Shown: positions 19,115-28,478, counted from the stretch's first letter. The stretch is 64,000 nt of DNA from Phenylobacterium sp. (GCF_030651185.1 NZ_JAUSCJ010000013.1:186001-250000); one strand, 5' to 3'. Notes: generated by a model not told the origin, from the letters alone. A program made the numbers and translations.

Positions 19115-20856
19115 CAGTGTTCGCTCTCAATGGGCACGACGGCGTTGGCCGGGGTTGCGGGCGCCAGGTCGGGGCGCCGGGCGACGCCCAGGAACGGCGC
19201 GACGCGGTCGATCACCCGGCCGGCGGGCGGGGCGGCGGTCCAGCCGCCGGTGGCGAAGCCGTAGGTCTCGGGCGTGCCCTTGGGCTCGTCCATCAGGATC
19301 AGCACGAAATAGCGGTCGGCCTCCAGCGGGCCATCCGCAGGGAAGACTGCGGCGAAGGACGAGACCAGGATGTTGTTGGAGTAGCGGCCGCCGACGATCT
19401 TGTTGGCCGAGCCCGTCTTGCCGCCGACCCGCAGGCCCGGCGCATTGGCCTTGCCGCCGGTGCCGCGCACCACATTGACTCGCATCAGATCGAGCATGGC
19501 CCGCGACGTCTCCTCGGACACCGCGCGGGTCCCCTCGGGACGGGCGCCGGGCTTCATCGGCTTGATGGTCAGGGGCACATAGGAGCCGCCGTTGAGGATA
19601 GCCCCCATCCCGGCGGCGACCGCCAGGGGCGAGACCGAGATGGCGTGGCCAAAGGAGGTGGAGGCGACGTCGTTCTCGTTCCAGTTCCGCGGCACGATGG
19701 GCCGGGCGCTTTCCGCCAGCTCCACCGGCGTGGCGCGGGTCAGGCCAAAGGCGTCGAAGTACTTCCGCACGGTGGGCGCGCCGGCCTGCAGGGCGAGCTT
19801 GGTGGTGCCGATGTTGGACGAGTGGATGAAGATGTCGGCCACCGACATGATCTTGTTCTCGGCGTGGTAGTCGTGGATCGTCTGGCCGCCAATCTTCACC
19901 GGCTGGCGGGCGTCGAAGGTGGAGGCGAGCGTCGCCGTGCCCGAATCCAGGCCCATAGCGACGGTGAACACCTTGAAGGTCGAGCCCATCTCGTAGACTG
20001 AAGCCGCCGCGTGGTTGATCAGCTGCTCGGGCGTGGCCTTGCCGGCCAGGTTGGGGTCGAAGGTCGGATAGGAGGCGATGCCCAGGATCTCTCCGGTATG
20101 GACATTGGTGATGATGCCCACCGCGTCCCTGGCCTGGTGGGCCACGGCGGTCTTGTAGAGTTCGTCCTCAAGGGCGGCCTGGACGCGCATGTCGATGGAC
20201 AGGGCCGTCGCCTGATGGCCGGCTGCGCCCTGGCGGATGGTGTCGTTCAGCGCCCGCTCGGCGCCCGACAGGCCCTCGCCGCCGGTGTCGGCGAAGCCGA
20301 TCAGGTGGGCGGCGGTCGTGCCCAGCGGATAGAGGCGATGCTGCTCCGGCTCGAAGGTGACGCCTGGCAGGCCCAGCTCATGGATACGGCGGCGAACCTC
20401 CGGGGTCAGCCCCCCCACCAGGAAGCTGCGGCGTTCGCCCCGCAGGGCGCGTTCGAGGCGGGCGGTCGACAGGCCAGGCATCGCCTGGCGCAGAGCCGCG
20501 CGGGTCTCGCTGGCGTCCCAGATCTCACGGGGATCGATATAGAGGCCATAGTGCAGAAGATCGGCGGCCAGCATGGCGCCGTTGCGGTCGGTGAGGTCGG
20601 CGCGGGCGGCGCCCATGGGGGCGGTCAGGCCGTTCCCGTGCCCCACGGAGGAGAACAGGGCCATGCGCGTGGCGCCGACCCCCAGGGTCACAAACCCGGC
20701 GGCGAACAGGGCGGCCACGAAGAAGATGCGGATCCGGGTGTCGTCCTCCGCCTTGCCGGCCGCCCTGGCGCGCTCGAAGGCGTGCTCCAGGCCCCAGAGC
20801 CGCGCCTTCAGCCAGCCCCAGCCGGGCGCCTGGAAGTTCGGGTGGACCAGGCTCAA
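19114..20856 (-). CDS. ftsI: Division-specific transpeptidase FtsI (PBP3)
   Basis: This class B penicillin-binding protein cross-links septal peptidoglycan in complex with FtsW. The 580-residue protein has a cytoplasmic tail, one membrane helix near residues 45-65, a PBP dimerisation domain and a transpeptidase domain with SxxK (GSTFKVF), SxN (HSSNIG) and KTG (GGKTGSANK). The start is a TTG at 20856 that overlaps the ftsL stop as TTGA. No better ATG lies near it. Confidence 0.96.
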   Translation of the reverse strand: MSLVHPNFQAPGWGWLKARLWGLEHAFERARAAGKAEDDTRIRIFFVAALFAAGFVTLGVGATRMALFSSVGHGNGLTAPMGAARADLTDRNGAMLAADLLHYGLYIDPREIWDASETRAALRQAMPGLSTARLERALRGERRSFLVGGLTPEVRRRIHELGLPGVTFEPEQHRLYPLGTTAAHLIGFADTGGEGLSGAERALNDTIRQGAAGHQATALSIDMRVQAALEDELYKTAVAHQARDAVGIITNVHTGEILGIASYPTFDPNLAGKATPEQLINHAAASVYEMGSTFKVFTVAMGLDSGTATLASTFDARQPVKIGGQTIHDYHAENKIMSVADIFIHSSNIGTTKLALQAGAPTVRKYFDAFGLTRATPVELAESARPIVPRNWNENDVASTSFGHAISVSPLAVAAGMGAILNGGSYVPLTIKPMKPGARPEGTRAVSEETSRAMLDLMRVNVVRGTGGKANAPGLRVGGKTGSANKIVGGRYSNNILVSSFAAVFPADGPLEADRYFVLILMDEPKGTPETYGFATGGWTAAPPAGRVIDRVAPFLGVARRPDLAPATPANAVVPIESEH

Positions 20857-21176
20857 GACTTCGGCTCCCGGCGGGCGATCTGCGCCAGGGCCTCGGGGGT
20901 GACCTCGCGCGTCGCGGCGATGGGCGCCAGCCCCAGATAGCCGGTGGAGAGCTTCTCGATGCGGTTGGGCTGTTCGAGGTGACTGACCTCGGCCTTCAGC
21001 AGACGGATGCGGTCATGCTCGGCGGCGATCTGGCGCTCCACCAGGGCGATCTCCGTCCGCTCGCGGCCGGCGATGGTCTTGGCGAGATAGACCGACATGA
21101 CCAGCGCGATCAGCAGCGCCAGGGCCACGACATCGACGAGGCGGAAGCCTCGGACTCGGCGATCGAGCAGGCTCAT
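20853..21176 (-). CDS. ftsL: Cell division protein FtsL
   Basis: FtsL is a small bitopic protein that, with FtsB, activates FtsWI. The 107-residue product has one membrane helix (about residues 14-34) followed by a periplasmic coiled coil with heptad-like hydrophobics ([20 protein letters not shown]). Sequence conservation in this family is low, so the call rests on topology, size and its place between rsmH and ftsI. The ATG overlaps the rsmH stop (ATGA). Confidence 0.92.
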   Translation of the reverse strand: MSLLDRRVRGFRLVDVVALALLIALVMSVYLAKTIAGRERTEIALVERQIAAEHDRIRLLKAEVSHLEQPNRIEKLSTGYLGLAPIAATREVTPEALAQIARREPKS

Positions 21177-22102
21177 GCGGCCTCCCTCCAGACCGGCGCC
21201 TCGGTGCGGATCGCGGCGCGGAGCTTGGCCGAGCGGGCGCGCGGATTGGCGGCGGTCTCAGCGTCGGACGGCGGGTGGGCGCCCTTGAAGATCAGGTCAA
21301 AACTCGGCGGCGCGCCCGCCTGGGCCGGCGGCAGGTGACGCGAGCCGGCGGGCATCTGGCCGGCGCGGGGCGTGAAGAACGACTTCACGATCCGGTCCTC
21401 CAGCGAGTGGAAGGTCACCACCGCCAGGCGGCCGCCAGGCTTCAGCACCCGCTCGGCGGAGGCGAGGCCGGCCTCAAGTTCGGCAAGCTCGTCGTTCACG
21501 GCGATGCGCAGGCCCTGGAAGGTGCGGGTGGCGGGATGGACCTTGGCGCCGCGGCGGCCGCCCAGAACGCGCTCGACGAAGTCGGCGAACTCCAGGGTCC
21601 GCTCGAAGGGCTGCTCCTCGCGGCGGCGCGCGATGGCGCCGGCGATGCGGCGGGCCTTCTTCTCTTCGCCATAGACCCAGAAGATGCGCGACAACTCGGC
21701 AGGCTCGGCGGTGTTGATCAGCTCGGCGGCGGTCGGCCCGTTCGCGCCCATCCGCATGTCCAGCGGACCATCGCGCATAAAGGAGAAGCCGCGGTCGGCC
21801 TCGTCGAGCTGCATGGAGGAGACCCCAAGGTCCAGGGCGACCCCATCGACGGAGCCCTCCCCCAACCGCTCATCCATCTCCGAGAAGCACGCCTCGATCA
21901 GTTGGAACCGGTCACCCATCCCCTCGGCGAACCGGCGCGCGGTGGGGTCGCGGTCGAAGGCGATGACCTCCGCCCCGGTGGCCAGCAGGGCTCGCGAATA
22001 GCCGCCGGCTCCGAAGGTGCCATCGACGATCTTCTGGCCGGGACCGGGCTGCAGGGCCTCGAGCACCTCGGCCATCAGGACCGGGACGTGGGGCGCGCTC
22101 AT
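21173..22102 (-). CDS. rsmH: 16S rRNA (cytosine-1402-N4)-methyltransferase
   Basis: RsmH (MraW) methylates N4 of C1402 in 16S rRNA. The 309-residue protein begins HVPVLMAEV and has the SAM-binding [13 protein letters not shown] loop, an [12 protein letters not shown] block and the C-terminal [15 protein letters not shown] signature. It starts in ATGA overlap with mraZ and ends in ATGA overlap with ftsL, as is common in mra operons. Confidence 0.97.
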   Translation of the reverse strand: MSAPHVPVLMAEVLEALQPGPGQKIVDGTFGAGGYSRALLATGAEVIAFDRDPTARRFAEGMGDRFQLIEACFSEMDERLGEGSVDGVALDLGVSSMQLDEADRGFSFMRDGPLDMRMGANGPTAAELINTAEPAELSRIFWVYGEEKKARRIAGAIARRREEQPFERTLEFADFVERVLGGRRGAKVHPATRTFQGLRIAVNDELAELEAGLASAERVLKPGGRLAVVTFHSLEDRIVKSFFTPRAGQMPAGSRHLPPAQAGAPPSFDLIFKGAHPPSDAETAANPRARSAKLRAAIRTEAPVWREAA

Positions 22103-22566
22103 GCGCCGACCCCGGCGCGAGCGGTGCGTTGGGCGGCGCGCAGTTGCGCCAGGCCGTCGCGGGCGATCTCGCGCTGGGCGGCGCGGTGGGCCTGGAACGC
22201 CTCGCGCTCCCAGATCTGGAACCGGTCGCCGAGGCCCACGACCACGACCCAGTCGGAAAGGCCGAACATATCGCAGAGCCCCTCGGGAAGGGTCACGCGG
22301 CCGGCGGTGTCGAAGCTCATCTTGGCCATGCCGCCCAGGATCGAAGTTTCCAGGGCCGAGCGCAGAGGGTCGCCGAAATCCATTTCGTCGATGACGCCGA
22401 GATAACGGTCCAGCAGCGTCTTTCCGCCACCCTCGATGCAGTCGGCTTCAATGGAGGGAAAGCAGATGATTCCGTCGAAGGGGCCAGAGGCGAGAGCGCG
22501 GAATTCCTGCGGCACAACGATGCGCCGCTTTGCGTCCAGCTGCTTCTCGAACGTCGAGACGAACAT
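22099..22566 (-). CDS. mraZ: Transcriptional regulator MraZ
   Basis: MraZ is an AbrB-fold, ring-forming DNA-binding protein that represses the mra/dcw operon in other bacteria. The 155-residue protein has two SpoVT/AbrB half-repeats: [14 protein letters not shown] near the N terminus and [12 protein letters not shown] near residue 87. It is the first gene of the dcw cluster. Three GGG-centred repeats with 10-base spacing about 100-120 bases upstream fit a MraZ operator, so autoregulation is likely. Confidence 0.96.
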   Translation of the reverse strand: MFVSTFEKQLDAKRRIVVPQEFRALASGPFDGIICFPSIEADCIEGGGKTLLDRYLGVIDEMDFGDPLRSALETSILGGMAKMSFDTAGRVTLPEGLCDMFGLSDWVVVVGLGDRFQIWEREAFQAHRAAQREIARDGLAQLRAAQRTARAGVGA

Positions 22567-22662
22567 CCCGCCGCGCCCCAGTTAACCGGTCCCCGCTCGG
22601 ACCCCTCGCTCCACCTGGCAGCACCGCAAATCGCACGGGCGCAGCCTTCAGCAGACAAGAAC

Positions 22663-22686
22663 TGGGTTAACACGGGCTAAACTGGG
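22663..22686. promoter_or_regulatory. Putative MraZ-binding repeats upstream of mraZ
   Basis: On the plus strand TGGG (22663), CGGG (22673) and TGGG (22683) recur at exactly 10-base intervals. In E. coli MraZ binds three TGGGN direct repeats separated by 5 bases, i.e. the same period. Here the repeats read on the strand opposite to mraZ, which I cannot judge without data. They lie about 100-120 bases upstream of the mraZ start. Confidence 0.55.
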
Positions 22687-22717
22687 CGACAATGCCTCTA
22701 AATGACTATTTGACGTA

Positions 22718-22833
22718 GATTCAAAGATGTCGCCGACAGTTATGGTTAACGCCGGCAAACACTCCACAGAACATACAGAGAACTTGTTAAATATAGCGGC
22801 GGAACGTCGCATAGGTTGTGGATAACTAGAGTC
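22718..22833. promoter_or_regulatory. Cell-cycle regulator sites (GANTC, CtrA-like, DnaA box)
   Basis: This stretch between rnpB and mraZ holds two GANTC sites for CcrM-type methylation (22718-22722 and 22829-22833), the CtrA-type octamer TTAACCAT on the minus strand (22742-22749) and a perfect consensus DnaA box TTATCCACA on the minus strand (22817-22825). All three regulators control division genes in Caulobacter. That they act here is inferred. The rest of the 22567-22885 gap carries no gene. Confidence 0.55.
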
Positions 22834-22885
22834 ACGCGCAACGGCTGCGCTATCGCCCTTGCTCTACGGGTCGCCTTGAGAGGAA

Positions 22886-23275
<390 letters not shown>

Positions 23276-23302
23276 GCTTGATGGGCCGCGACGTCCGCCT
23301 CG

Positions 23303-23848
23303 TCAATCGGCCAGTCGGCCATAGATGAGCTGGTCCCAGTAGCGCCCCTTCCAGTGGGCGTGATCGCGCAGCGTGCCCTCCAGGGAAAAGCCATGCCGCT
23401 CCAGCAGGGAACAGGAGCGCGCATTGCCCATCGTCACCATCGCCTCGATGCGCCGCAGGGCGAGGTCGTTGAAGCCGAAGAAGAGGACATGGGGCAGGAT
23501 CTGGCTCATCACCCCGCGCCCCCACTCAGCGCGGCGCAGGTCGTAGGCCACCTCCCCGCGACGGGCGCGGTCGAAGATCAGGTTGTTGAAGCCCACCGTA
23601 CCGATCAGATCGGGCGCGCCGGCCCGTCGGATAGTCCAGCGCACGCCGCCGTCGCCCGCCGCCAGTTCGGTCCCCCAATCGATGATGTCATGGGCTTCGG
23701 CGACGCTCTCAAGCGCAGCTATGTCCATGTATTCCGCCACCAAAGGGTCACGAAACAACTCAAAAAGCCCGTCGGCGTCGTCTCTATTCAAGGGCGCCAG
23801 CCGGTATTCGCCCACCTCGAGGACACAGGTGGCGAGATCCAGGCTCAT
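23303..23848 (-). CDS. GNAT acetyltransferase, RimJ/RimL type
   Basis: This 181-residue N-acetyltransferase resembles the RimJ/RimL/YdaF group. It has LTPLNRDD-like LAPLNRDDADGLF at the N terminus, the beta-4 GEVAYDLRRAEWGRGVM acetyl-CoA region and the C-terminal NARSCSLLERHGFSLEGTLRD block. The ATG at 23848 overlaps the stop of the PaiB-like gene (ATGA). The acceptor is not known. It is the last gene of the amidase-PaiB-GNAT operon, ending close to rnpB. Confidence 0.9.
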   Translation of the reverse strand: MSLDLATCVLEVGEYRLAPLNRDDADGLFELFRDPLVAEYMDIAALESVAEAHDIIDWGTELAAGDGGVRWTIRRAGAPDLIGTVGFNNLIFDRARRGEVAYDLRRAEWGRGVMSQILPHVLFFGFNDLALRRIEAMVTMGNARSCSLLERHGFSLEGTLRDHAHWKGRYWDQLIYGRLAD

Positions 23849-24447
23849 CCCAGGTCCCGCATCCGCCGCCCGATCGGGTGATCGGCCAGCGCCGCCATGA
23901 CGCCCACCCGGTCGGCCGGCGTCTTGTTCTGCGACAGCTTGTGAGTCCCTTCGAACCGCTCGACCACCATCCGCGCCCCAACAATGCCGCGCAGCAGCCT
24001 GTCGAACTTGCCCTGGCTCATCTTGTGCCGTGTCCAGGGCAGCTTGGGCAGCAGACGCGCCTCTTCCATGGCCGAGAGGTCGTCCACCACGGCAATCAGG
24101 CCTGCCTCGTCCAACGCCGCAACCGGGCCTGCCACCTCCACCGAGACGTAGTTCCAGCTCGGCACGCTGTCCCTGTCGTCGTACCAGTCGGGGCTGACAT
24201 AGGCGTCGGCCGCCAGGCTGACCGCCACCGCATGGAAGCCCTCAGCCACCGCCGGCGTCAGGGCGTTGCCCCGCGACAGGTGGAAGTCGAGCACCAGGGC
24301 GCCGTCGATCCGCCGCGCGATCACCGGTGTGTGGGCCACCATCGCCCGGCCACCGACCGAGGCCGCGATGGTCGAGAAGGGGAACGCCGCCAGATGTTCC
24401 AGCAGCACCGTTTCGTCTTCGATCTTGAAGAGCCCGGAGGGATGCAT
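23845..24447 (-). CDS. PaiB-like FMN-binding protein
   Basis: This 200-residue member of the PaiB/FMN-binding split-barrel family is often annotated as a negative transcriptional regulator. It begins MHPSGLFKIED and has the conserved SVPSWNYVSVEVAG block, a KLPWTRHKMSQ segment and GTHKLSQNK near the C terminus, all typical of the family. The start overlaps the amidase stop by one base (TGATG). The same frame is open upstream but only as a shadow of the amidase gene. Its biochemical role is uncertain. Confidence 0.9.
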   Translation of the reverse strand: MHPSGLFKIEDETVLLEHLAAFPFSTIAASVGGRAMVAHTPVIARRIDGALVLDFHLSRGNALTPAVAEGFHAVAVSLAADAYVSPDWYDDRDSVPSWNYVSVEVAGPVAALDEAGLIAVVDDLSAMEEARLLPKLPWTRHKMSQGKFDRLLRGIVGARMVVERFEGTHKLSQNKTPADRVGVMAALADHPIGRRMRDLG

Positions 24448-25166
24448 CAGGCGCCCAGCCGCAGCAGGGCGATCAGCCGCGCGCGGGTCTCGCCGTCGGC
24501 GATCCCGTCGATCTTCTCCTGCCGCCAGTGCCGCTGGAAGGCGGTGACCACGGCGGTGGTGTGGGCGTCGAAGGTCCCCGAGGGCGCACAGTCGAAGCCC
24601 AGCCGTGTGAACCCGGCCTGCAGGGCGAAGACGGCGGCCCCCTCCTCGCCTTCGCCGATCGGCTGGCCCGGCGCGGCGGGAACCTCGACCCACAGGCCGT
24701 GGCCGGCCTGCGCCAGCCGCTTCCAGGGGAACAGCTCGCCCGGGTCCTGCTTGCGGTCCGGCGCGACGTCGGAGTGGCCGACGATGGCGCCGTCCTCGAT
24801 CGTCCAGCGGGTGCGGATCTCCGCCACCAGTTCGATCACCGCGGCGATCTGCGCCTCCGGGAAGGGCCGGTAGCCGAACTCATGGCCCGGATTGACGATC
24901 TCGATGCCCACCGAGCGGCCGTTGATGTCGCGCTCGCCCTTCCAGGATGAGACGCCGGCGTGCCAGGCCCGCCGCTCCTCGGCCACCAGGGTGAAGACCC
25001 GCCCGTCCTCCTCGACGACATAGTGGGAAGAGACCTTGGCCGCGGGGTCGCGCAGGCGCGCCAGGGCCGCCTCGCCGGTCTGCATGCCGGTATAGTGCAG
25101 GACGATCATGTCCGGCGGGGTCTTGCGGACGTCGAAATTGGGCGAGGGCGCGGGGATCGGGGTCAT
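24447..25166 (-). CDS. AmpD/AmiD-type N-acetylmuramoyl-L-alanine amidase
   Basis: This 239-residue zinc amidase cleaves the MurNAc-L-Ala bond. The amidase_2 domain (residues about 15-150) has the zinc ligands HYT (near 24) and GHSDVAPDRKQDPG (near 130), plus SSHYVVEEDG and WHAG. A peptidoglycan-binding domain occupies the C-terminal 70 residues. There is no signal peptide or lipobox, so it may act in the cytoplasm on recycled anhydro-muropeptides like AmpD, although the domain layout is that of AmiD. It heads an overlapped operon with the PaiB and GNAT genes. Confidence 0.9.
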   Translation of the reverse strand: MTPIPAPSPNFDVRKTPPDMIVLHYTGMQTGEAALARLRDPAAKVSSHYVVEEDGRVFTLVAEERRAWHAGVSSWKGERDINGRSVGIEIVNPGHEFGYRPFPEAQIAAVIELVAEIRTRWTIEDGAIVGHSDVAPDRKQDPGELFPWKRLAQAGHGLWVEVPAAPGQPIGEGEEGAAVFALQAGFTRLGFDCAPSGTFDAHTTAVVTAFQRHWRQEKIDGIADGETRARLIALLRLGA

Positions 25167-25176
25167 GCGGTGAAGG

Positions 25177-26070
25177 TTATTGCGACCGGTTGCGCAAGGC
25201 CACCAGCAAAGCCATCGCCTGGCTGGGCCTCAGGGCGATCACCAGGACCCCGGCCAGGGCCACCGCGGTGCCGAAGGCCATGCGCAGGTCGAAGACATCG
25301 TTGGTGAAGACCACCCCCATGGCGATGGTGGCCAGGGGCGTCATCAGGGTCAGGGGCGAGATCAGGTTCGCCTCATACTTCTGGATCAGGCTGTAATAGA
25401 GGGTGTGAGCCAGAACCGAGACCACGAGCCCTGAGAACAGGGCCGCGGCCACGAAGGGCCAGCCGGCCTCGATGCCCGCCTGCACCTGGCCCGGCTCCAG
25501 GGCCGCCGTCAGGGCCGCCATCGGCACCAGGGAGGACAGCCCCACCCAGGCCTGCAGGCGCAGGGGCTTCACCCCCTCCATCTGCTTCATCATCACCGCG
25601 CCAAGGCCGCCCAGGAAAGAGGCCGCGACGATGAACAGCAGGCCGGTGGAGATCGTGAACCCGTGCGGATCCCACATCACCGCCAGCACGCCGGTCAGGG
25701 TCAGCAGCATGCCGACGACGCGGCGGCCGGTGAGCCGCTCGCGCAGGATCAGGAAGGACAGCAGGGTGGTGATCGGCACGCCGACCTGGCTGACGATGGC
25801 CACGGCCGAGGGGCTGGCGGTCTGCAAGCCGATGAACACCAGGGCGAAGGTGCCCGCCCCCATCAGGATGCCCACCACCAGCATCCGCCAGCGCGGACGC
25901 GGCATCGGCAGCAGCCAGGGGAAGACCGCGATCAGCACCACGGCGAAACGCACGGCGGCATAGAACATCGGCGGCACGCCCAGATGGGCCACGACGAACT
26001 TCGATACGATATTGTTGGCCGCCCAGACGACGCAGACGAAGGCGAGGAGGAGAAAGTCCCGGAGCGACAT
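25177..26070 (-). CDS. EamA/DMT-family transporter
   Basis: This 297-residue inner-membrane protein has about ten hydrophobic helices arranged as two EamA repeats. The first begins FLLLAFVCVVWAANNIVSKF and the second with GLLFIVAASFLGGLGAVMMKQ. The conserved repeat-end segments SFLILRERLTG and GVVFTNDVFDLR are visible. The family exports or imports small metabolites such as amino acids. The substrate here cannot be told. The stop is 10 bases before the amidase gene, so it may be co-transcribed. Confidence 0.92.
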   Translation of the reverse strand: MSLRDFLLLAFVCVVWAANNIVSKFVVAHLGVPPMFYAAVRFAVVLIAVFPWLLPMPRPRWRMLVVGILMGAGTFALVFIGLQTASPSAVAIVSQVGVPITTLLSFLILRERLTGRRVVGMLLTLTGVLAVMWDPHGFTISTGLLFIVAASFLGGLGAVMMKQMEGVKPLRLQAWVGLSSLVPMAALTAALEPGQVQAGIEAGWPFVAAALFSGLVVSVLAHTLYYSLIQKYEANLISPLTLMTPLATIAMGVVFTNDVFDLRMAFGTAVALAGVLVIALRPSQAMALLVALRNRSQ

Positions 26071-26108
26071 AGGGCGGGCTTAGAGCGCTTTTGCGACGGT
26101 GGGAACCG

Positions 26109-26702
26109 TCACCCCCTGCGGCGTGTGAACCGTAGCGCCGTGAGGGTGTCGGAGAAGCCGACCACCTTGCTGTCCACCAGCCCCTGGCCGCGCGCGGCGG
26201 CCATGACCTCGACGTCCTTCAGGCCCGCCGCCTTGCCCTTGCGCGAGACGATCCACAGTGCGCCCTTGTCGCCAAGCGCCGGGATCAGTTCGGGGAGGCG
26301 GTCCAACTGCGCCAGGCTGTCGGCGGCGTAGAACAGCAGGTCAAGATCGGCGAGGTCGTCGACGGGCGCCGCATCGCGCGCGGCCAGTTCGCCGCCCAGA
26401 GCGTCGTCGGCGACGTTCAGCACCGCCACCCGCATGCCGGGCTTCACCCCCAGCTTGTCGAGCCGGCTCCTAGGGTTGAGGATCGCGTCGGCCCAGTTGG
26501 CGGCCGCCTTGTCGCCGAGCGCGAACCGCGAGCCGTCGGCCAGGACCAGATCGCCGGCCTCGGCGCGGACGCCCTTCAGCGCCTCGCCCTCGAACACCCG
26601 CCGCTCGGTTCCGCGAAACAGCAGCTTCGGCGCTTCGTACTGCAGACGTCCGGCGTCCTCGCCGTCCGTGAATGTCGCGCGGACCTCCGCGTCCTTGCCC
26701 AT
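26109..26702 (-). CDS. DUF3052-like protein
   Basis: This is a 197-residue cytoplasmic protein. Residues about 80-195 (KLGVKPGMRVAVLNVADD, an LDLLFYAADS segment, GALWIVSRKG, GLVDSKVVGFSDTLTALRF) match the layout of DUF3052 proteins, which look like a degenerate Rossmann fold. The N-terminal 75 residues are a separate beta-rich part. The function is unknown. It lies alone between the EamA gene and a 42-codon ORF on the same strand. Confidence 0.75.
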   Translation of the reverse strand: MGKDAEVRATFTDGEDAGRLQYEAPKLLFRGTERRVFEGEALKGVRAEAGDLVLADGSRFALGDKAAANWADAILNPRSRLDKLGVKPGMRVAVLNVADDALGGELAARDAAPVDDLADLDLLFYAADSLAQLDRLPELIPALGDKGALWIVSRKGKAAGLKDVEVMAAARGQGLVDSKVVGFSDTLTALRFTRRRG

Positions 26703-26756
26703 GGCGTCCCTCCCCGTCCGCGGCCAGATTGGCGATGCGGACGGGGTGGCGCAAGC

Positions 26757-26885
26757 CTACCGCTTGGGCGACTTGCCGTCGCGCGGCACGGGCGGCGGCT
26801 TGCCCTGATTGCGCCGGGCAGGCGCCGAGAGATTGCCCAGGAAAGCGAAGGACAGCAGGGCGTGGTCCATCTTCGTCACGGTCAT
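26757..26885 (-). CDS. Small protein, 42 residues, unknown
   Basis: This short ORF is preceded by AAGGAG seven to eight bases from its ATG, one of the strongest ribosome binding sites in the region. The product begins MTVTKMDHALLSFAFLGNLS and ends in a Pro/Lys/Arg-rich tail (KPPPVPRDGKSPKR). That gives a short hydrophobic segment followed by a basic end. I know no family. The 378 bases upstream (26886-27263) hold an AT-rich stretch at about 27000-27085 that may be its promoter, and a hairpin at 27226-27252. Confidence 0.55.
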   Translation of the reverse strand: MTVTKMDHALLSFAFLGNLSAPARRNQGKPPPVPRDGKSPKR

Positions 26886-27225
26886 TTGGCGTCTCCTTGA
26901 CCAGCTGGTCGAGCCAGAAAGAGACGCGAAGCGGCTTCCAGGGGCTTGCCCCCTCCTAGTCGTCAGCGCGTCGGAGGCTCAGGGTCCGACGGCCAGGCCG
27001 GAAAAGCAAGAAAAACATCCGTCTACGGATTAAATCAGCCCACGGATTATCTCTTAAGTCATTGATTTTATTTGATTGCAATTCTCACAGACGCGGCGGA
27101 CCGCGGCGAGGCGTCGCGCGCAAGACACACCGTTCGGAGGACCGGTTCGGCCCTTGATCGGGCTCGAAGGCCCCCGCCATTAATGATCTGTATACGGCGC
27201 ATATTCACGCCCCGACGCGAGCCGC

Positions 27226-27252
27226 TCCTCCTCCCTTGGAAAGGGAGGAGGA
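27226..27252 (-). terminator. Hairpin after the acyl-CoA dehydrogenase operon
   Basis: A perfect 12-bp inverted repeat, TCCTCCTCCCTT and its complement, with a 3-base loop lies 12 bases past the stop of the acyl-CoA dehydrogenase gene. There is no clear U-tract, so it may be a weak terminator or an mRNA 3'-end stabiliser. Confidence 0.5.
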
Positions 27253-27263
27253 AGGCTTGAGTC

Positions 27264-28409
27264 CTAGGCGGCCTTGCCCAGGGACAGGGTCTCGTAGCGG
27301 GCCAGGTGATGATCGGTCGAGCCGAAGGCCGCCTCGATCATGGTGGCGCGCTTGAAGTAGTGGCCGATGGCCATCTCGTCGGTCATGCCCATGCCGCCGT
27401 GGATCTGGATGGCGTTCTGGCCGACGAACTTGCAGGCCTTGCCGATCTGCACCTTGGCCGCCGAGACGCCCTTGGCCCGCTCGACATCGCTGTCGGCCAG
27501 CTTGATGTCGGCCATGTAAGTCATGGAGATCGACTGTTCGAGCTGGATGAACATGTCCACCATCCGGTGCTGCAGCACCTGGAAGCTGGAGATCGGCTGG
27601 CCGAACTGCTTGCGCTGGCGGGCGTATTCCACCGTGCCCTCGTGCAGCTGGCGCAGCACGCCGCAAGCCTCGGCGCAGGTCGCGGCCAAGGCCTCGTCCA
27701 TCACCTTCTCCACCAGCGGGAGGGCCTGGCCCTCGGGGCCGATCATGGCCTCGGCGCCCACGGCGACATTCTCGAAATAGACCTCCGAGGCGCGGAAGCC
27801 GTCGACGGTGGGATAGTCCCGCGTGGTCACGCCCTTGGCGCCCTTGGGCACGATGAACACCGAGACGCCTTGCGCCTCGCGCTGGCCGCCGCCGGTCCGC
27901 GCCGTGACGATCAGGTGGGTGGCGTAGGGCGCGCCGATGACGACGGCCTTGTGGCCGTTGAGCACGTAGCCGCCGCCGTCCTTCTTGGCCGTGGTCTTCA
28001 GGTCGGTGACGGTGTAGCGGCCCTGGGGTTCGGCATAGGCAAAGGCGATGATGGCCTCACCGGCGATGATCTTTCCGATCAGCTCGTCAGCGCCGGCCGG
28101 CTTGCCGTGCTTGAGGAAGCCGCCGCCGATCACCACGGTGGGCAGGTAAGGCTCGACCACCAAGGCCTTACCCAGTTCTTCCATGATCACCATGTTGTCG
28201 GTGGAGCCGCCGCCCAGGCCGCCCTGCTCTTCCGAGAAGGCCGCGCCCAGGATGCCGAGTTCGTCGGCGAAGGCCTTCCAGACCTGGGGCCGCCAGCCGG
28301 GCTCGGCCTTCAGCGCCGCACGGCGCTGATCGAAGCTGTAGTTGTCGGCCAGATAGCTGGCGACCGTGTCGCGCAGCATCGACTGTTCTTCGGTGAAGCT
28401 GAAATCCAT
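27264..28409 (-). CDS. Acyl-CoA dehydrogenase (second subunit type)
   Basis: This acyl-CoA dehydrogenase family flavoprotein has about 381 residues. The start at 28409 has GGGGA 6 bases upstream; a longer ORF adds four codons. It has MDFSFTEEQ at the N terminus, QRKQFGQPISSFQ and the C-terminal QIHGGMGMTDE. The position that carries the catalytic Glu in many family members (YEGTxEI) reads AAFGSTDHH here. It is encoded 69 bases after another acyl-CoA dehydrogenase, a pairing seen for heteromeric enzymes of steroid side-chain degradation (FadE28/29 type). That subunit assignment is inference. Confidence 0.9.
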   Translation of the reverse strand: MDFSFTEEQSMLRDTVASYLADNYSFDQRRAALKAEPGWRPQVWKAFADELGILGAAFSEEQGGLGGGSTDNMVIMEELGKALVVEPYLPTVVIGGGFLKHGKPAGADELIGKIIAGEAIIAFAYAEPQGRYTVTDLKTTAKKDGGGYVLNGHKAVVIGAPYATHLIVTARTGGGQREAQGVSVFIVPKGAKGVTTRDYPTVDGFRASEVYFENVAVGAEAMIGPEGQALPLVEKVMDEALAATCAEACGVLRQLHEGTVEYARQRKQFGQPISSFQVLQHRMVDMFIQLEQSISMTYMADIKLADSDVERAKGVSAAKVQIGKACKFVGQNAIQIHGGMGMTDEMAIGHYFKRATMIEAAFGSTDHHLARYETLSLGKAA

Positions 28410-28478
28410 GTTCGTCCCCAAGGGTCGTGGGCCGCCGGTGTCCTCCCTGGCGGCCGGTCAGTGTTCTAACGTCGGTGG

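Noticed and set aside
22667..22681. CtrA site of the form TTAA-N7-TTAA within the MraZ repeats
   Set aside because: The second half reads TAAA, so it is one base off; only the separate TTAACCAT octamer is reported.
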